Source of the DNA: Murimonas intestini
GTDB taxonomy: Bacteria > Bacillota > Clostridia > Lachnospirales > Lachnospiraceae
Direction of reading: 5' to 3'
Assembly (NCBI GenBank): GCA_003148945.1
Contig: QGGY01000015.1
Location: 1-64,000, forward strand
Length of the DNA: 64,000 bases
The translations under genes were made by a program, and so were the position numbers. Below, piece after piece: positions 1 through 9,345 of this stretch. The stretch's first letter is position 1, and each line of letters starts with the position of its first letter. A model generated the notes under the pieces. That model made no database searches. It was not told the origin of the DNA and worked only from the letters and a program-made list of their open reading frames with translations.

Positions 1-131
1 GCCCCCCTCAAGATGAGATATCCCCCGCGAAAGCGGTAAGACCCCTTGAAGACGACGAGGTAGATAGGTTGGAGGTGGAAGCGCAGCAATGCGTGTAGCT
101 GACCAATACTAATAGGTCGAAGGCTTATCCA
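1..131 (+). rRNA. 23S ribosomal RNA, 3' end (partial)
   Basis: The first ~130 bases match the conserved 3' terminal domain of bacterial 23S rRNA, including the 'gaccccttgaagacgac', 'gataggttggaggtg' and 'gctgaccaatactaatagg' blocks that close the molecule. The gene starts upstream of the window. The 3' end is placed just after the closing 'aggcttatcc' and may be off by a few bases. No 5S rRNA follows; the next RNA gene is tRNA-Asn about 85 bases later. Confidence 0.95.
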
Positions 132-215
132 TAAAGGTTTAGGCAGAAGAAAACGGATGGAAATGAATCAGTACTGTGTGTGGTTTTGAAGGTGCAAACT
201 TTCAAAATTGAATAA

Positions 216-287
<72 letters not shown>

Positions 288-296
288 TCGTTAAAG

Positions 297-329
297 ATCC
301 GTAGACAAATGTGTTTACGGATTTTTTTT
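297..329 (+). terminator. Rho-independent terminator of the rRNA/tRNA-Asn unit
   Basis: The stem ATCCGTA / TACGGAT closes a short loop and is followed by eight T residues. It ends 10 nt after tRNA-Asn and just before the ribosome site of the first protein gene. Confidence 0.85.
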
Positions 330-347
330 CATGAAAAGGAGGACTAA

Positions 348-1322
348 ATGAAAAATGTGTTAGTTATTCTGCCGCTTAAAGATGAACATAAACAAATGCT
401 GGAGGAGATTTCTCCAGATCTGCATTTTTATTATACAGAAGGAGAAAGGGCGCCAATTGACAAGATTGCAGAGGCAAATATTATAATAGGTAGTGTATCA
501 CCCAAAGTGATGCATCATGCTTGTAAGCTGGAATTTATGCAATTGAGCAGCGCAGGGTCAGAGGGCTATACAAAGCCCGGAGTTCTGCGGCCCGGAGCAA
601 TATTGGCAAACGCTTCAGGCGCTTATGGGCCTGTTATCTCTGAACACATGCTGGGGATGCTTCTTCTTTTATATGGAAATCTGGGGATTTATATAGAAAA
701 TATGAAGAGACATCTGTGGGAGTATGAGGGCGATGCCCGGACAATCAGCGGCAGCCGCACACTGGTGGTGGGAATGGGAGACATCGGCAGCGAGTTTGCC
801 AGGAAAATGAGTGCACTTGGAAGTACAGTAGTGGGAATACGCAGGCATAATGCGGCTGCGAAACCGGATTACACTGAAGCGGTGTATACTATGGACGCAT
901 TGGATGAGGAACTGCGGCGGGCAGATATCATAGCGTGTACTCTCCCGGGAATCCCCGGAACGTATCATCTGTTTGATGAGAAAAGGATGCATAATATTAA
1001 AAGGGGGGCTGTACTGATCAATGTGGGCAGAGGCAGCCTCATATCAACAGAAGTACTTTGTAAAGCCCTGGAGGATGGTACGCTTGGGGGCGCCTGCCTG
1101 GATGTGGCAGAAGAAGAGCCGCTTCCATCAGAATCTCCCCTTTGGACGGCGCCTAATCTCATAATAACGCCCCATATCTCTGGTATATCTCATATGGAGG
1201 CGGTTTGTGAGAATGTGGTCCAGATAGCAGTTAAAAATCTGAGAGCATTCTGTGAAGGCAGACCCGTTATGAACGAGGTAGATTTTGAGACTGGCTACAG
1301 AAAACTAGAAAACAGGGTGTAA
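348..1322 (+). CDS. D-isomer-specific 2-hydroxyacid dehydrogenase
   Basis: This 324-residue protein has the two-domain layout of the D-2-hydroxyacid dehydrogenase family (GhrA / phosphoglycerate dehydrogenase relatives). A Rossmann nucleotide motif, VVGMGDIGSEFA, lies near residues 139-150. The family signature around LINVGRGSL (about residues 225-233) and a C-terminal TPHISG with the catalytic histidine follow. It probably reduces a 2-keto acid or oxidises a 2-hydroxy acid with NAD(P)H in the cytoplasm; the substrate cannot be told. The start is fixed by AAAAGGAGG seven bases upstream. It stands 99 nt before a sugar ABC importer and may serve the same pathway. Confidence 0.85.
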   Translation: MKNVLVILPLKDEHKQMLEEISPDLHFYYTEGERAPIDKIAEANIIIGSVSPKVMHHACKLEFMQLSSAGSEGYTKPGVLRPGAILANASGAYGPVISEHMLGMLLLLYGNLGIYIENMKRHLWEYEGDARTISGSRTLVVGMGDIGSEFARKMSALGSTVVGIRRHNAAAKPDYTEAVYTMDALDEELRRADIIACTLPGIPGTYHLFDEKRMHNIKRGAVLINVGRGSLISTEVLCKALEDGTLGGACLDVAEEEPLPSESPLWTAPNLIITPHISGISHMEAVCENVVQIAVKNLRAFCEGRPVMNEVDFETGYRKLENRV

Positions 1323-1421
1323 TAAAGTGGATTTTTCCATCCCCAAAAGTGAAATTCTCTATGTCAGTTCTGGCTGTTCTCCGTTAAAATATCAATATAA
1401 TAAAAAACGGGAGGGAACACG

Positions 1422-2738
1422 ATGAAGAAAAGGTTTATGGCGGGTTTAACAGCGGCAGTATTATTTACAGGAAGTGTAGCGGCTGGTATGGGATCAGTAA
1501 CAGTAAATGCATCTGAGGGAGAAAAGGAATTTTCAGGAATAACACTTGATCTTATGACAACAAATGAGAATGTTCTTGACGGGTTGAATGCGGTAATTAC
1601 TGCAGCTGAAGAAAAATTTGGCTTTAAGATCGAGTTGGATATCACTGGTTCAGGAGGTGAGGACTACAATAATCTTGTAAGGACAAGGCTGGCATCAGGT
1701 GATATGGATGATTTACTGCTCTACAATTCGGGAGCGCTGTTTAAACAGCTGAATCCATCTCAGTATTTTGTGGATATTTCAAACGATAAGGAATTGGTAG
1801 ATAGGCTGGATGAGACATTTTTGGAAACGGTGTCAGCAGATGGGGCTGTATACGGTGTCCCATTCTCATCATCCCAGGCAGGATGTATCTTATATAATAA
1901 GGAAATATATAAAGAATTGAATCTGGAGATTCCCCATACATGGGATGAGTTTCTGGAGAACTGCAAGGTGATAAAGGAGTCAGGGCAGACGCCTGTTTTA
2001 GGAGCTTTTGGGGATGGATGGCCTGGCATTGTGACAAATTTCGGAGATTATTATAATGTACATGCAGAAAACCCTGATTTTGCTGAGGAACTTACGGCAG
2101 GTAAGGCTAAATGGGCTGCTACGCCTGCGGGAGTTAAGAGCTTTCAGAAATGTGGTGATATAGCGGAATATCTGAATGAAGATTATATGTCCACAGGCTA
2201 TAGTGATGCCTGCGACAGATTTGCAAACGGTGAGGGGGCACACTGGATCATACTGACACAGGTACTTTCCAATATCTATTCCCTCTACGGAGAGGAAGCA
2301 GTCAGCAATATCGGTGCATTTGGCATACCGGGTGATGATCCGGATGATCATGGCCTTACTGTATGGATGCCAGGCGCTATTTATGCGAATAAGGACTCAG
2401 AAAATGCAGCTGCGGCAGAGGCATTTATGAAGTTCTACATATCAGATGAAGCTTTAGATCTGTATTCAGAGCAGATTCCTCCTGACGGACCTTATTGTAT
2501 TAAAGAATACGAGATGCCAAAGAACACTTATCCGGCTGTAAAGGATGACATGCAGGCTTATTTTGATGAGGGTAAAACCTGGCCTGCATTGGAATTCTCA
2601 TCTCCTCTGGAAGGAACAGAAGCGATTGCCCTGATTCAGCAGGTGACAATGGGAGAGATCACGGCAGAAGAGGCAGCAGCGGCATATGACCAGAATCTGG
2701 AGTCCAGCGCTATCCAGTTGGGTCTAGAATGGGAATAG
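1422..2738 (+). CDS. Sugar ABC transporter substrate-binding protein (family 1)
   Basis: A 438-residue exported binding protein of the MalE/family-1 type. It opens with a Sec signal peptide (basic MKKR, hydrophobic stretch to about residue 25, cleavage near VNASEG) that has no lipobox cysteine, so membrane attachment is not evident. The mature part has the usual alternating alpha/beta layout with motifs such as GVPFSSSQ and YNKEIYKEL near residues 145-170. It should capture a carbohydrate outside the cell and hand it to the two permeases downstream. The ribosome site is GGGAGG. A TATAAT lies at 1396-1401 but no convincing -35 was seen. An imperfect hairpin separates it from the permeases. Confidence 0.88.
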   Translation: MKKRFMAGLTAAVLFTGSVAAGMGSVTVNASEGEKEFSGITLDLMTTNENVLDGLNAVITAAEEKFGFKIELDITGSGGEDYNNLVRTRLASGDMDDLLLYNSGALFKQLNPSQYFVDISNDKELVDRLDETFLETVSADGAVYGVPFSSSQAGCILYNKEIYKELNLEIPHTWDEFLENCKVIKESGQTPVLGAFGDGWPGIVTNFGDYYNVHAENPDFAEELTAGKAKWAATPAGVKSFQKCGDIAEYLNEDYMSTGYSDACDRFANGEGAHWIILTQVLSNIYSLYGEEAVSNIGAFGIPGDDPDDHGLTVWMPGAIYANKDSENAAAAEAFMKFYISDEALDLYSEQIPPDGPYCIKEYEMPKNTYPAVKDDMQAYFDEGKTWPALEFSSPLEGTEAIALIQQVTMGEITAEEAAAAYDQNLESSAIQLGLEWE

Positions 2739-2745
2739 AAAAGAT

Positions 2746-2782
2746 AAAAGGGCGGCCCGCTTCTGCGGGCTGACCGCTTTTA
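2746..2782 (+). terminator. Intercistronic hairpin between binding protein and permeases
   Basis: AAAAG-GCGG and CCCGC pair with GCGGG and CCGC-TTTT around a four-base loop. It looks like an attenuator or RNA-stabilising hairpin, which would let the binding protein be made in excess of the permeases, as is common in sugar ABC operons. The U-tract is short. Confidence 0.5.
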
Positions 2783-2795
2783 ATGAGGTAAGAAG

Positions 2796-3653
2796 ATGAG
2801 AAAAAATAAAATTTACCATGTCGGTTTTGTGATTCCGCTCATTATTGTATTTACTGCATTTTTTCTGGTACCAATGGTGATATCGCTTTACTTCAGCATG
2901 ACAGTCTGGAATTTTGATTCGGCTAAGTTCTGCGGGCTGAAAAATTATATAACATTTTTTACTACAAAGTCTCTCTGGACAGGTGTAAAAAATACTCTTA
3001 TTTATGCATTGCTGGGCTCAGGGGGGATCACAGTGCTGGCTTTTATGCTGGCAGCATTTCTGACAAGCAGGATCAGGACGAAAAACTTTATCCGCTCGGC
3101 AGTCTTTTTTCCAAATCTAGTCTCTGCCATTGCAGTGGGAATTACTTTTACAGCTATGATGCATCCTACAAAAGGAATCATTAATAAGCTGATTGAATTT
3201 TTGGGAGGAACAAGGATCAATTTTCTGGGAGACACGAAAACCGCCCTGTTCTCAGTAATCCTGGTCCTGCTGTGGAAGGGGCTGAGCATAGCGACTGTTA
3301 TCTATGTTGCCGGGATTACTTCAATTGATACAGATTACTATGAAGCTGCGGCCATTGATGGAGCAAATGGTTGGGCGCGTCTTGTGCACATTACTGTCCC
3401 GCTTTGCCGTTCATCGATTAACACGGTAATCCTGCTGTCCGTCATAGGCAGCTTCAGAAATTTTGATCTGATGTGGGCTATGACAGGCGGCGGTCCGGGA
3501 TATGCGACTGACAATATGGCATCAATAGTATATAAACAATACGCAGCGGGTTTTTACGGGCTGTCTACAGCAGGAAATGTTGTTTTATTTTTGATAATAG
3601 CTGTTTTGATATTTCCTCTGCAGAAATTGTTGAACTGGAAAAAGGAGGTATAG
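2796..3653 (+). CDS. Sugar ABC transporter permease (MalF/LacF type)
   Basis: A 285-residue integral membrane protein with about six hydrophobic segments. The cytoplasmic EAA loop of binding-protein-dependent permeases (EAAAIDGANG, about residues 187-196, then TVPL) contacts the ATPase subunit. It pairs with the permease encoded immediately downstream to form the channel for the sugar bound by the upstream protein. The second permease gene begins one base after this stop. No ATP-binding subunit is encoded nearby. Confidence 0.9.
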   Translation: MRKNKIYHVGFVIPLIIVFTAFFLVPMVISLYFSMTVWNFDSAKFCGLKNYITFFTTKSLWTGVKNTLIYALLGSGGITVLAFMLAAFLTSRIRTKNFIRSAVFFPNLVSAIAVGITFTAMMHPTKGIINKLIEFLGGTRINFLGDTKTALFSVILVLLWKGLSIATVIYVAGITSIDTDYYEAAAIDGANGWARLVHITVPLCRSSINTVILLSVIGSFRNFDLMWAMTGGGPGYATDNMASIVYKQYAAGFYGLSTAGNVVLFLIIAVLIFPLQKLLNWKKEV

Positions 3654-3654
3654 A

Positions 3655-4485
3655 GTGAAAAAGAGACAGATTAAGTATCTGATGGGAGATATAATTGGCT
3701 GTCTTATGACAGTTTTGATTTTTATCATCCCCTTCATCTTTATGCTTCTGACGTCCTTAAAAGACAGAAAAGAAGCTAATCTTCTAAGTCTTAGCCTGCC
3801 CTCGGAGATTCATCTGGAAAATTATATACAGGTGTTTCAGGAAAACGACTATCAGATTTTAAGAGCCTTTAAAAATTCTATTTTGCTGGCGGGCATATCG
3901 GTTGCCCTTCTGATCGTAGTCTGCTCTATGGGAGGATATTTTCTCCAGAGAAGACATGACAGGCTGTCAGGGATTTTAAATAAGCTTGTTATGACAGGGC
4001 TGATGATGCCGGCAGCTATCCTGCCCACTATCTGGGTCCTTCAAAAACTTGGCATTTACAAGACTATGACAGGCATGATCCTGGTAGAGGCAGCTTTAAG
4101 CATTCCCTTTACTGTCATGCTGTATATAGGATATATGTCTAATATTCCAACAGAACTGGAGGAAGCAGGCTTTATTGACGGCTGCTCACCCATGCGGCTG
4201 TTCGGGAAAATTATTTTTCCTTTATTGAAACCCATAACGGCAACCGTTATAATATTAGATGCAGTGACAATATTTAACGATTTTACTAATCCTCTCTATT
4301 TTCTGCCGGGAAGAGAAAATGTGACAGTGCAGCTGACTATATATAATTTTATGGGAAAATATCAGAGTTCTTATAATCTGCTCTTTGCAGATGTGATTCT
4401 AATTACAGTTCCCATGCTGATCCTCTTCCTTTTCTTTAACAAACGGATCGTGGACGGAATGGTGGCAGGTGCGGTAAAGGGCTGA
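3655..4485 (+). CDS. Sugar ABC transporter permease (MalG type)
   Basis: A 276-residue membrane protein with six predicted helices and a degenerate EAA loop (EEAGFIDGCS, about residues 172-181, then PLLKP). It is the second half of the importer channel. The start codon is GTG at 3655, supported by AAAGGAGG at 3641-3648; it is translationally coupled to the first permease, one base after its stop. Confidence 0.9.
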   Translation: MKKRQIKYLMGDIIGCLMTVLIFIIPFIFMLLTSLKDRKEANLLSLSLPSEIHLENYIQVFQENDYQILRAFKNSILLAGISVALLIVVCSMGGYFLQRRHDRLSGILNKLVMTGLMMPAAILPTIWVLQKLGIYKTMTGMILVEAALSIPFTVMLYIGYMSNIPTELEEAGFIDGCSPMRLFGKIIFPLLKPITATVIILDAVTIFNDFTNPLYFLPGRENVTVQLTIYNFMGKYQSSYNLLFADVILITVPMLILFLFFNKRIVDGMVAGAVKG

Positions 4486-4516
4486 AGTGTGCTGACAGCA
4501 GAGGAAGAGGTCTGTT

Positions 4517-6307
4517 ATGAATTTTCAGAAAAGAATGGTTATGGCGTTTTCCGCTTTGATTTTAGCAGCATCAGTAATTTTTGGGTTTATTTATTATACG
4601 ACTCTTAAAAATAATTATATAGAAACAGAAAAGAACAATCTGCAGACGGCGGCGGACAACTATGCTCAGCAGTTTGCCTATACAGTAGGACAGATGGAAG
4701 AGGTCATATCACAGATTCTTTCCAACCAGGAGGCTCTGAAGGCGATCCAGATCTTATCACATGAAGGGAACAGCAAGAAAGATAAAACATATTATTACAC
4801 GGAGGCAAGACGGACTTTAAGGGCACTGCTGAACGCTGATTACTACAAAAAGAGTTTTAACAGGGTGGTTCTCTTTATGCAGAACGGGACTGTGATCAGC
4901 GGGACAAATTATAAATATAATCCCGTGGATGCGCAGATGGACATAAATGGAATAGGATGGCTGGATGAGCTTTCAGGTAAGAGAGGAAAATATGTACTTC
5001 TTGGGATGCATCAGGATGATTGGGATAAAGAGAACGGACGGCTGGTCATATCAGCAGTGAAGGAAATACTTGGGGAGAACCTGGGATATCTGGAGGTTCA
5101 GAAAGAAGTTGAGGCATTAGACGGACTTTTTGTTCCAGGAAATGACAAGTGGAGCCTCTATGTGCTTCAGGGTGAGAAGCTGCTCTACAGCAGCAGCAAG
5201 AATGTGCCGGAAATGGCAGAAATCCTTGAGGCTGTACAGGAGGAGAGTGAAGGGCCAGGAACGCGCCGTATGAACAGCACGGGAGAGCTTACGGCGGTCA
5301 GCCAGATACAGAGCAACCAGCTGCGTGTGGTGATCGCAGACCATACTTTAGTGTCGAGAGAGGCTATGAAAAAGGCGTTTCCATTTACAGCGATGATCGT
5401 AATTTTAATGGGAACAGGTTTATTTGCCTGCATCTGCTTTATGTCACGCCATATGGTCAAACCTATCCGCCAGCTGAAACAGCAGATGGAGCAGACGGAT
5501 ATAGAAAATATGAAGGTTTCGGAGCAGGTTGTGATTGCCGATAAGGAAATAGGAAAGCTTTATGATGCTTATATCCATGTCCTTCGGAAACTGGAACAGA
5601 GTATAAGAAAAGAACGGCTTCTTTCAGAACTTCAGCAGAAAGCACAGTTTGATCTGCTTCAGGCCCAGGTAAATCCTCATTTCCTGTTTAATGTATTGAA
5701 TGTGATTTCCAGCAGGGGAGCTGAGGCGGATGATGAAGTGATCTGTGATATTTGTTCGGATCTGGCTCAGATGCTCCGTTATTCCACTGATGTTAAGGAA
5801 AAACGGGCAAGGCTGGAAGAAGAAGTCCACTACCTCAGGCTCTATCTGACACTTTTAAAATTCAGGTATGAGGATATGCTGGAGTATAGAATTAATATAG
5901 AGGAGCCGTTGTATGGGCTGGAAATCCCCAAGATGGTCCTGCAGCAGATAGTGGAAAATTCAGTCGCCCATGGCTATCAGGATGTGGACAGGATAAAACG
6001 GATCTGTGTCTGCGGCAGCCGGAGGCCGGATGGCTGGATCATACAAATAAGAGACAACGGAACGGGGATGTCTAAAGAGAAAATACAGGAAATATATGCG
6101 CGGTGCGGGGAAATACGCGAGGCACTTTCTGAAAAACGGAGTCATGTGGAAATGGGGATAGGCGGTATGGGACTTGTCAATACGTATGCCAGGCTATATC
6201 AGATTTATGGAGAAGATTTCTTTATGGAAATCCGGACACTTGCAGAAGGGGTTGAAGTGGCTATAGGAGTGAGGCAGCAGGGAGGGATATCATGTACCAG
6301 GTATTAG
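4517..6307 (+). CDS. Sensor histidine kinase, YesM/LytS type
   Basis: A 596-residue membrane kinase. A transmembrane helix at about residues 9-27 and a second at about 290-312 flank an extracellular sensor domain; a HAMP-like linker follows. The His_kinase block QAQVNPHFLFNVLN places the phospho-acceptor at H388. The ATPase domain shows the N box (QQIVENSVAHG), DNGTGM, and GIGGMGL. It begins 31 nt after the permease stop and overlaps the response regulator by 16 nt, so the two are co-translated. By analogy with YesMN systems it probably senses an extracellular sugar and controls the adjacent ABC genes. Confidence 0.9.
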   Translation: MNFQKRMVMAFSALILAASVIFGFIYYTTLKNNYIETEKNNLQTAADNYAQQFAYTVGQMEEVISQILSNQEALKAIQILSHEGNSKKDKTYYYTEARRTLRALLNADYYKKSFNRVVLFMQNGTVISGTNYKYNPVDAQMDINGIGWLDELSGKRGKYVLLGMHQDDWDKENGRLVISAVKEILGENLGYLEVQKEVEALDGLFVPGNDKWSLYVLQGEKLLYSSSKNVPEMAEILEAVQEESEGPGTRRMNSTGELTAVSQIQSNQLRVVIADHTLVSREAMKKAFPFTAMIVILMGTGLFACICFMSRHMVKPIRQLKQQMEQTDIENMKVSEQVVIADKEIGKLYDAYIHVLRKLEQSIRKERLLSELQQKAQFDLLQAQVNPHFLFNVLNVISSRGAEADDEVICDICSDLAQMLRYSTDVKEKRARLEEEVHYLRLYLTLLKFRYEDMLEYRINIEEPLYGLEIPKMVLQQIVENSVAHGYQDVDRIKRICVCGSRRPDGWIIQIRDNGTGMSKEKIQEIYARCGEIREALSEKRSHVEMGIGGMGLVNTYARLYQIYGEDFFMEIRTLAEGVEVAIGVRQQGGISCTRY

Positions 6308-7779
6308 TTGTTGATGATGAGCCGGCTTCCTTAAAGCATATCTGCAATATCATAAGAAACAGGTGTCCTGATTTTAAGGTGGCAGATACGGCGCGGAATG
6401 GGCAGATTGCGCTTCAGAAGGCGGAGGAGGAGCAGCCTGATGTGATTATATCTGATGTCATGATGCCGCTGATGAACGGGATTGAGCTTGTCTCTGAAGT
6501 GAAAAAACGCTGGCCGGAAATACTTTCCGTGATTGTTAGCGGGTACAGTGATTTCGAGTATGCCAAAGGTGCGATACAGTCCGGGGTATGCGAATATATT
6601 CTAAAGCCTGTCAGGCCATCTGATATAGAGCAGCTGATGGAAAGCCTGCGGCAGAGACTGGATGAATTGTATTATGAGAAAAGAAACAGTTTTTTGAAAA
6701 AAGCCTCCGGGGGAACAGGAAATACAGGCGTGCAGGAAATACGGCGCCTTTTTCCAGAAGATCTGTATTATGCAGCCATCTACAGGAAAAATGGGCTGCC
6801 CTCAAGATTCAGCAAGGGGTATTCAGCAGATCTGTATTCCATGCCACAGGAAAAGATCATCATCTATGGGAGAGATGAAATGGAGGCACTGTATCTTTGC
6901 CCCGAAAACCTTTTGAATGGGGAGAGCTTTGTAGATTATTTTGCAAAGGTATATGCCAGGGTGAAGGAGGAAGGGGCTTTTTATACTGCGGTAGTCAGGG
7001 AAGAGCCATTTCAGCCAGAGGGGCTGCCGGGCATATTGGGAGAATTATACAGGAAGCTGGATGAGAGTATCGTAATAGGTAAAGACCAGATCGTGACAGC
7101 CGGGCAGAGCGCAGGCTGTCCGTCCCTCAGACCCGGACAGGAAGATTTCAGCATGCTGGAATATTATGTGAGGAAAAAGTCAGCACATGGGATAGAGGGG
7201 GAGATAAAGAGGCTTTTTGGGAAGTGGGAGGCAGAAGTACGCCCTCAGGTCTGGGTTGAGGAGAAGATACACTATCTCTTTGGGCATCTCTATTCTAAGG
7301 GAAATCTCCTGGAATTCAACGAATTCGTGCTGGATGATATTTTTTCAGAAGCTGTCTCTATGGAAGAGGTAGCAAAAAATATACAGATGCTGCTTATACC
7401 CGGAGGAGAGCTTAAAACGGCAGGTGACAGGCGAAAAGAAGAGTATGAAGAAATCCTTCAATATCTGGATGAGCATCTGGGAGAAAGCATATCTGCCCAG
7501 TTGATTTGCAGACAGTTTGCCATGTCTCAGACAACTCTGAGCAAAATGTTCCACAAATATGGAAATTCCCCGTTTTCTGTCTGTCTTACAAGAATACGGA
7601 TGGAAAAAGCCAGGAGTATCATGAATGAAAATCCGGAGATCCTGGTGAAGGATGCGGCAGAGAGGGTGGGATATACGGATCAGTTTTATTTCAGCCGTGT
7701 CTTCCACTCCGCACTGGGAATCAGTCCGTCAGAATATTTGGAACAGCAGTCAGGCAGGAGCAGAAGCTTGGATAAGTAG
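6292..7779 (+). CDS. Response regulator with AraC-type DNA-binding domain (YesN type)
   Basis: A 495-residue regulator. The N-terminal receiver domain has the acidic pair VVDDEP, phospho-acceptor D55 in IISDVMMP, and the conserved lysine in ILKPVRP. A middle region of unknown function links it to a C-terminal AraC/XylS double helix-turn-helix (about residues 390-485), ending with the typical VGYTDQFYFSRVFHSALG (18 residues) and GISPSEY elements. Its start overlaps the kinase gene by 16 nt. It is the transcriptional output of the upstream kinase. Likely targets are the ABC importer upstream and perhaps the nucleoside hydrolase downstream. Confidence 0.92.
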   Translation: MYQVLVVDDEPASLKHICNIIRNRCPDFKVADTARNGQIALQKAEEEQPDVIISDVMMPLMNGIELVSEVKKRWPEILSVIVSGYSDFEYAKGAIQSGVCEYILKPVRPSDIEQLMESLRQRLDELYYEKRNSFLKKASGGTGNTGVQEIRRLFPEDLYYAAIYRKNGLPSRFSKGYSADLYSMPQEKIIIYGRDEMEALYLCPENLLNGESFVDYFAKVYARVKEEGAFYTAVVREEPFQPEGLPGILGELYRKLDESIVIGKDQIVTAGQSAGCPSLRPGQEDFSMLEYYVRKKSAHGIEGEIKRLFGKWEAEVRPQVWVEEKIHYLFGHLYSKGNLLEFNEFVLDDIFSEAVSMEEVAKNIQMLLIPGGELKTAGDRRKEEYEEILQYLDEHLGESISAQLICRQFAMSQTTLSKMFHKYGNSPFSVCLTRIRMEKARSIMNENPEILVKDAAERVGYTDQFYFSRVFHSALGISPSEYLEQQSGRSRSLDK

Positions 7780-7828
7780 AAAGAAAGGGGGAATGCCAGG
7801 CATCCTGAGAACAGTTGACTAGAATTAT

Positions 7829-7877
7829 AATCTGTGTGATTCCTGTCACAGATTAATGCAGGGGAATATCATATAAT
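7829..7877 (+). promoter_or_regulatory. Inverted repeat and -10 box upstream of the nucleoside hydrolase
   Basis: The 250-base gap before the nucleoside hydrolase holds a perfect 8-bp inverted repeat, AATCTGTG-N10-CACAGATT (7829-7854), and a TATAAT at 7872-7877. The right arm of the repeat falls where a -35 box would sit (17-nt spacing), so a regulator bound to the repeat could activate or block this promoter. Which protein binds is unknown; the AraC-type regulator just upstream is a candidate. Confidence 0.45.
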
Positions 7878-8031
7878 CATCATAAACTTAGCACTTTCAC
7901 CAGTGAGGGATTTGAGCAGTTGATGTGGCACAAAACCAGGGCCGGAAAGAATTGGCCAAGCTGTCCGGCAGGGCGAAGAGCTGCATCAGATGTGAAAATA
8001 AATAAAAAACAAAAGGAAGAAGGTAAAGTTT

Positions 8032-9156
8032 ATGAAAAAAATGTTATCAATGTTTCTCGCGGCAGGAATGGCAGGGACCATGCTCACACCTATGACGTCA
8101 TTAGCGGCTTTGGACGATTATAAGATCGTTACAAATGCAGAAGACAATAAGGTTATTTTTGATACTGATATGGGATATTTTGGCGATGACACCTATGCGC
8201 TGTTTATGCTGCTCCAGGCTGATGCTGCGGGCTGGCTTGATTTGCTGGGCGTTACATCTGTCGGCGGAAATGTAACAATTGCAGAGGGAACAACTGCTAT
8301 CTTAAATCAGCTTGAAGCCACAGGGCGCGACGATATCCCGGTGTATATGGGCACAGATATTCCGATCATGGGCCTTAATGACGATGCCACAATAGAAGCA
8401 AATGGTTTAAAACGCATTAAGAGTATGGAAAAAGTGCTGACTTATGGAGACAGTATTTCCTATGATAATCTGGGGGATCTTGAAAATGAGGACTGGGGAT
8501 ACAGTACTCTTAAGCCTCAGGAGGACTCTGCCTGGAAGTTTATGGTTGACCAGGTAAATGCTAATCCTGGCAAGGTAACGATCATAGCTGTGGGAGCATG
8601 TACAAATGTGGCAATGGCAGTTCAGAGTGATCCTGAATTTGCAGGAAAGACTGCAGGTATCTATTACATGGGCGGCGCAATCGATGTGCCTGGAAATGAT
8701 ACTCCGTGTGCAGAGAGAAACTGGTATTATGATCCGGCAGCTGTAGAGATCTGCCTGAAAGCCGGATTCCCGAAACAGGTAGTAGTGCCGCATGATATTT
8801 CCTATAATCAGGTACTGACAAAAGATAAAGTAGAACATATTATTGAATCTGGTGACAGTGTATACAATAAGCTTGTAGAAGAATATGCATATCCGAAATT
8901 CGTTGACGAGCCGGACCGCAGACAGAAACTCTGGGATGCTCAGGTTCCTGGTATTTTCCTTTGCCCGGATCTGATCTCAAAGACTGATGTCCGCGATATC
9001 GCTATGGTGACTGACATGGGTTATTCATATGGTGAGTCAGTAGCCTGGGCTGAAGGAACTGGACCGGCGAAATCAGCCACATGTACTGTAGTTTATGATG
9101 TTGACGGGGAAGCATACTGGAATTTCGTATCTGACTTGTTCAGCACAAAGTTCTGA
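8032..9156 (+). CDS. Exported inosine/uridine-preferring nucleoside hydrolase
   Basis: A 374-residue protein with a clear Sec signal peptide (MKK, hydrophobic core, likely cleavage after TSLA near residue 25). A nucleoside-hydrolase calcium-site motif follows, DTDMGYFGDD at residues 44-53, where the family usually has DTDxGxDxDD; one acidic position appears replaced. Later blocks (AVGACTNVAMA near residue 185, MGGAIDVPGN near 215, and VPHDISYN near 250) fit the family. It would split the N-glycosidic bond of a nucleoside outside the membrane to free ribose and base. No lipobox or sortase motif is present. A ribosome site (AAGGAAGAAGG) precedes it. Confidence 0.85.
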   Translation: MKKMLSMFLAAGMAGTMLTPMTSLAALDDYKIVTNAEDNKVIFDTDMGYFGDDTYALFMLLQADAAGWLDLLGVTSVGGNVTIAEGTTAILNQLEATGRDDIPVYMGTDIPIMGLNDDATIEANGLKRIKSMEKVLTYGDSISYDNLGDLENEDWGYSTLKPQEDSAWKFMVDQVNANPGKVTIIAVGACTNVAMAVQSDPEFAGKTAGIYYMGGAIDVPGNDTPCAERNWYYDPAAVEICLKAGFPKQVVVPHDISYNQVLTKDKVEHIIESGDSVYNKLVEEYAYPKFVDEPDRRQKLWDAQVPGIFLCPDLISKTDVRDIAMVTDMGYSYGESVAWAEGTGPAKSATCTVVYDVDGEAYWNFVSDLFSTKF

Positions 9157-9230
9157 TCCGGTCTGTAATCTGATTGGAAAAGCAAAAGTGTATTTTGTGT
9201 TAGTCAGGGATGTGTGAATAATATACGAGT

Positions 9231-9270
9231 AAAAATGGGACTGTTGCGGTTTGCGGCAGTCCTGTTTTTA
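9231..9270 (+). terminator. Rho-independent terminator after nucleoside hydrolase
   Basis: GGACTG pairs with CAGTCC around an 11-base loop, flanked by AAAAA on the left and GTTTTT on the right. The hydrolase and the following esterase are therefore probably separate transcripts. Confidence 0.8.
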
Positions 9271-9345
9271 TAAAAATAAAACTGTGGCGCCCATGCTGCT
9301 GTCTGCACATAGCCAGATTTTCAAATCAAAAAGCAGGAGGGTAAA

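Noticed and set aside
7815-7831. TTGACT and TATAAT as a promoter before the nucleoside hydrolase
   Set aside because: Only 5 nt separate the boxes, far from the needed ~17.
7920-8123. A 67-codon frame before and overlapping the nucleoside hydrolase
   Set aside because: It has no ribosome site, overlaps the real signal-peptide codons in another frame, and its sequence is not protein-like.
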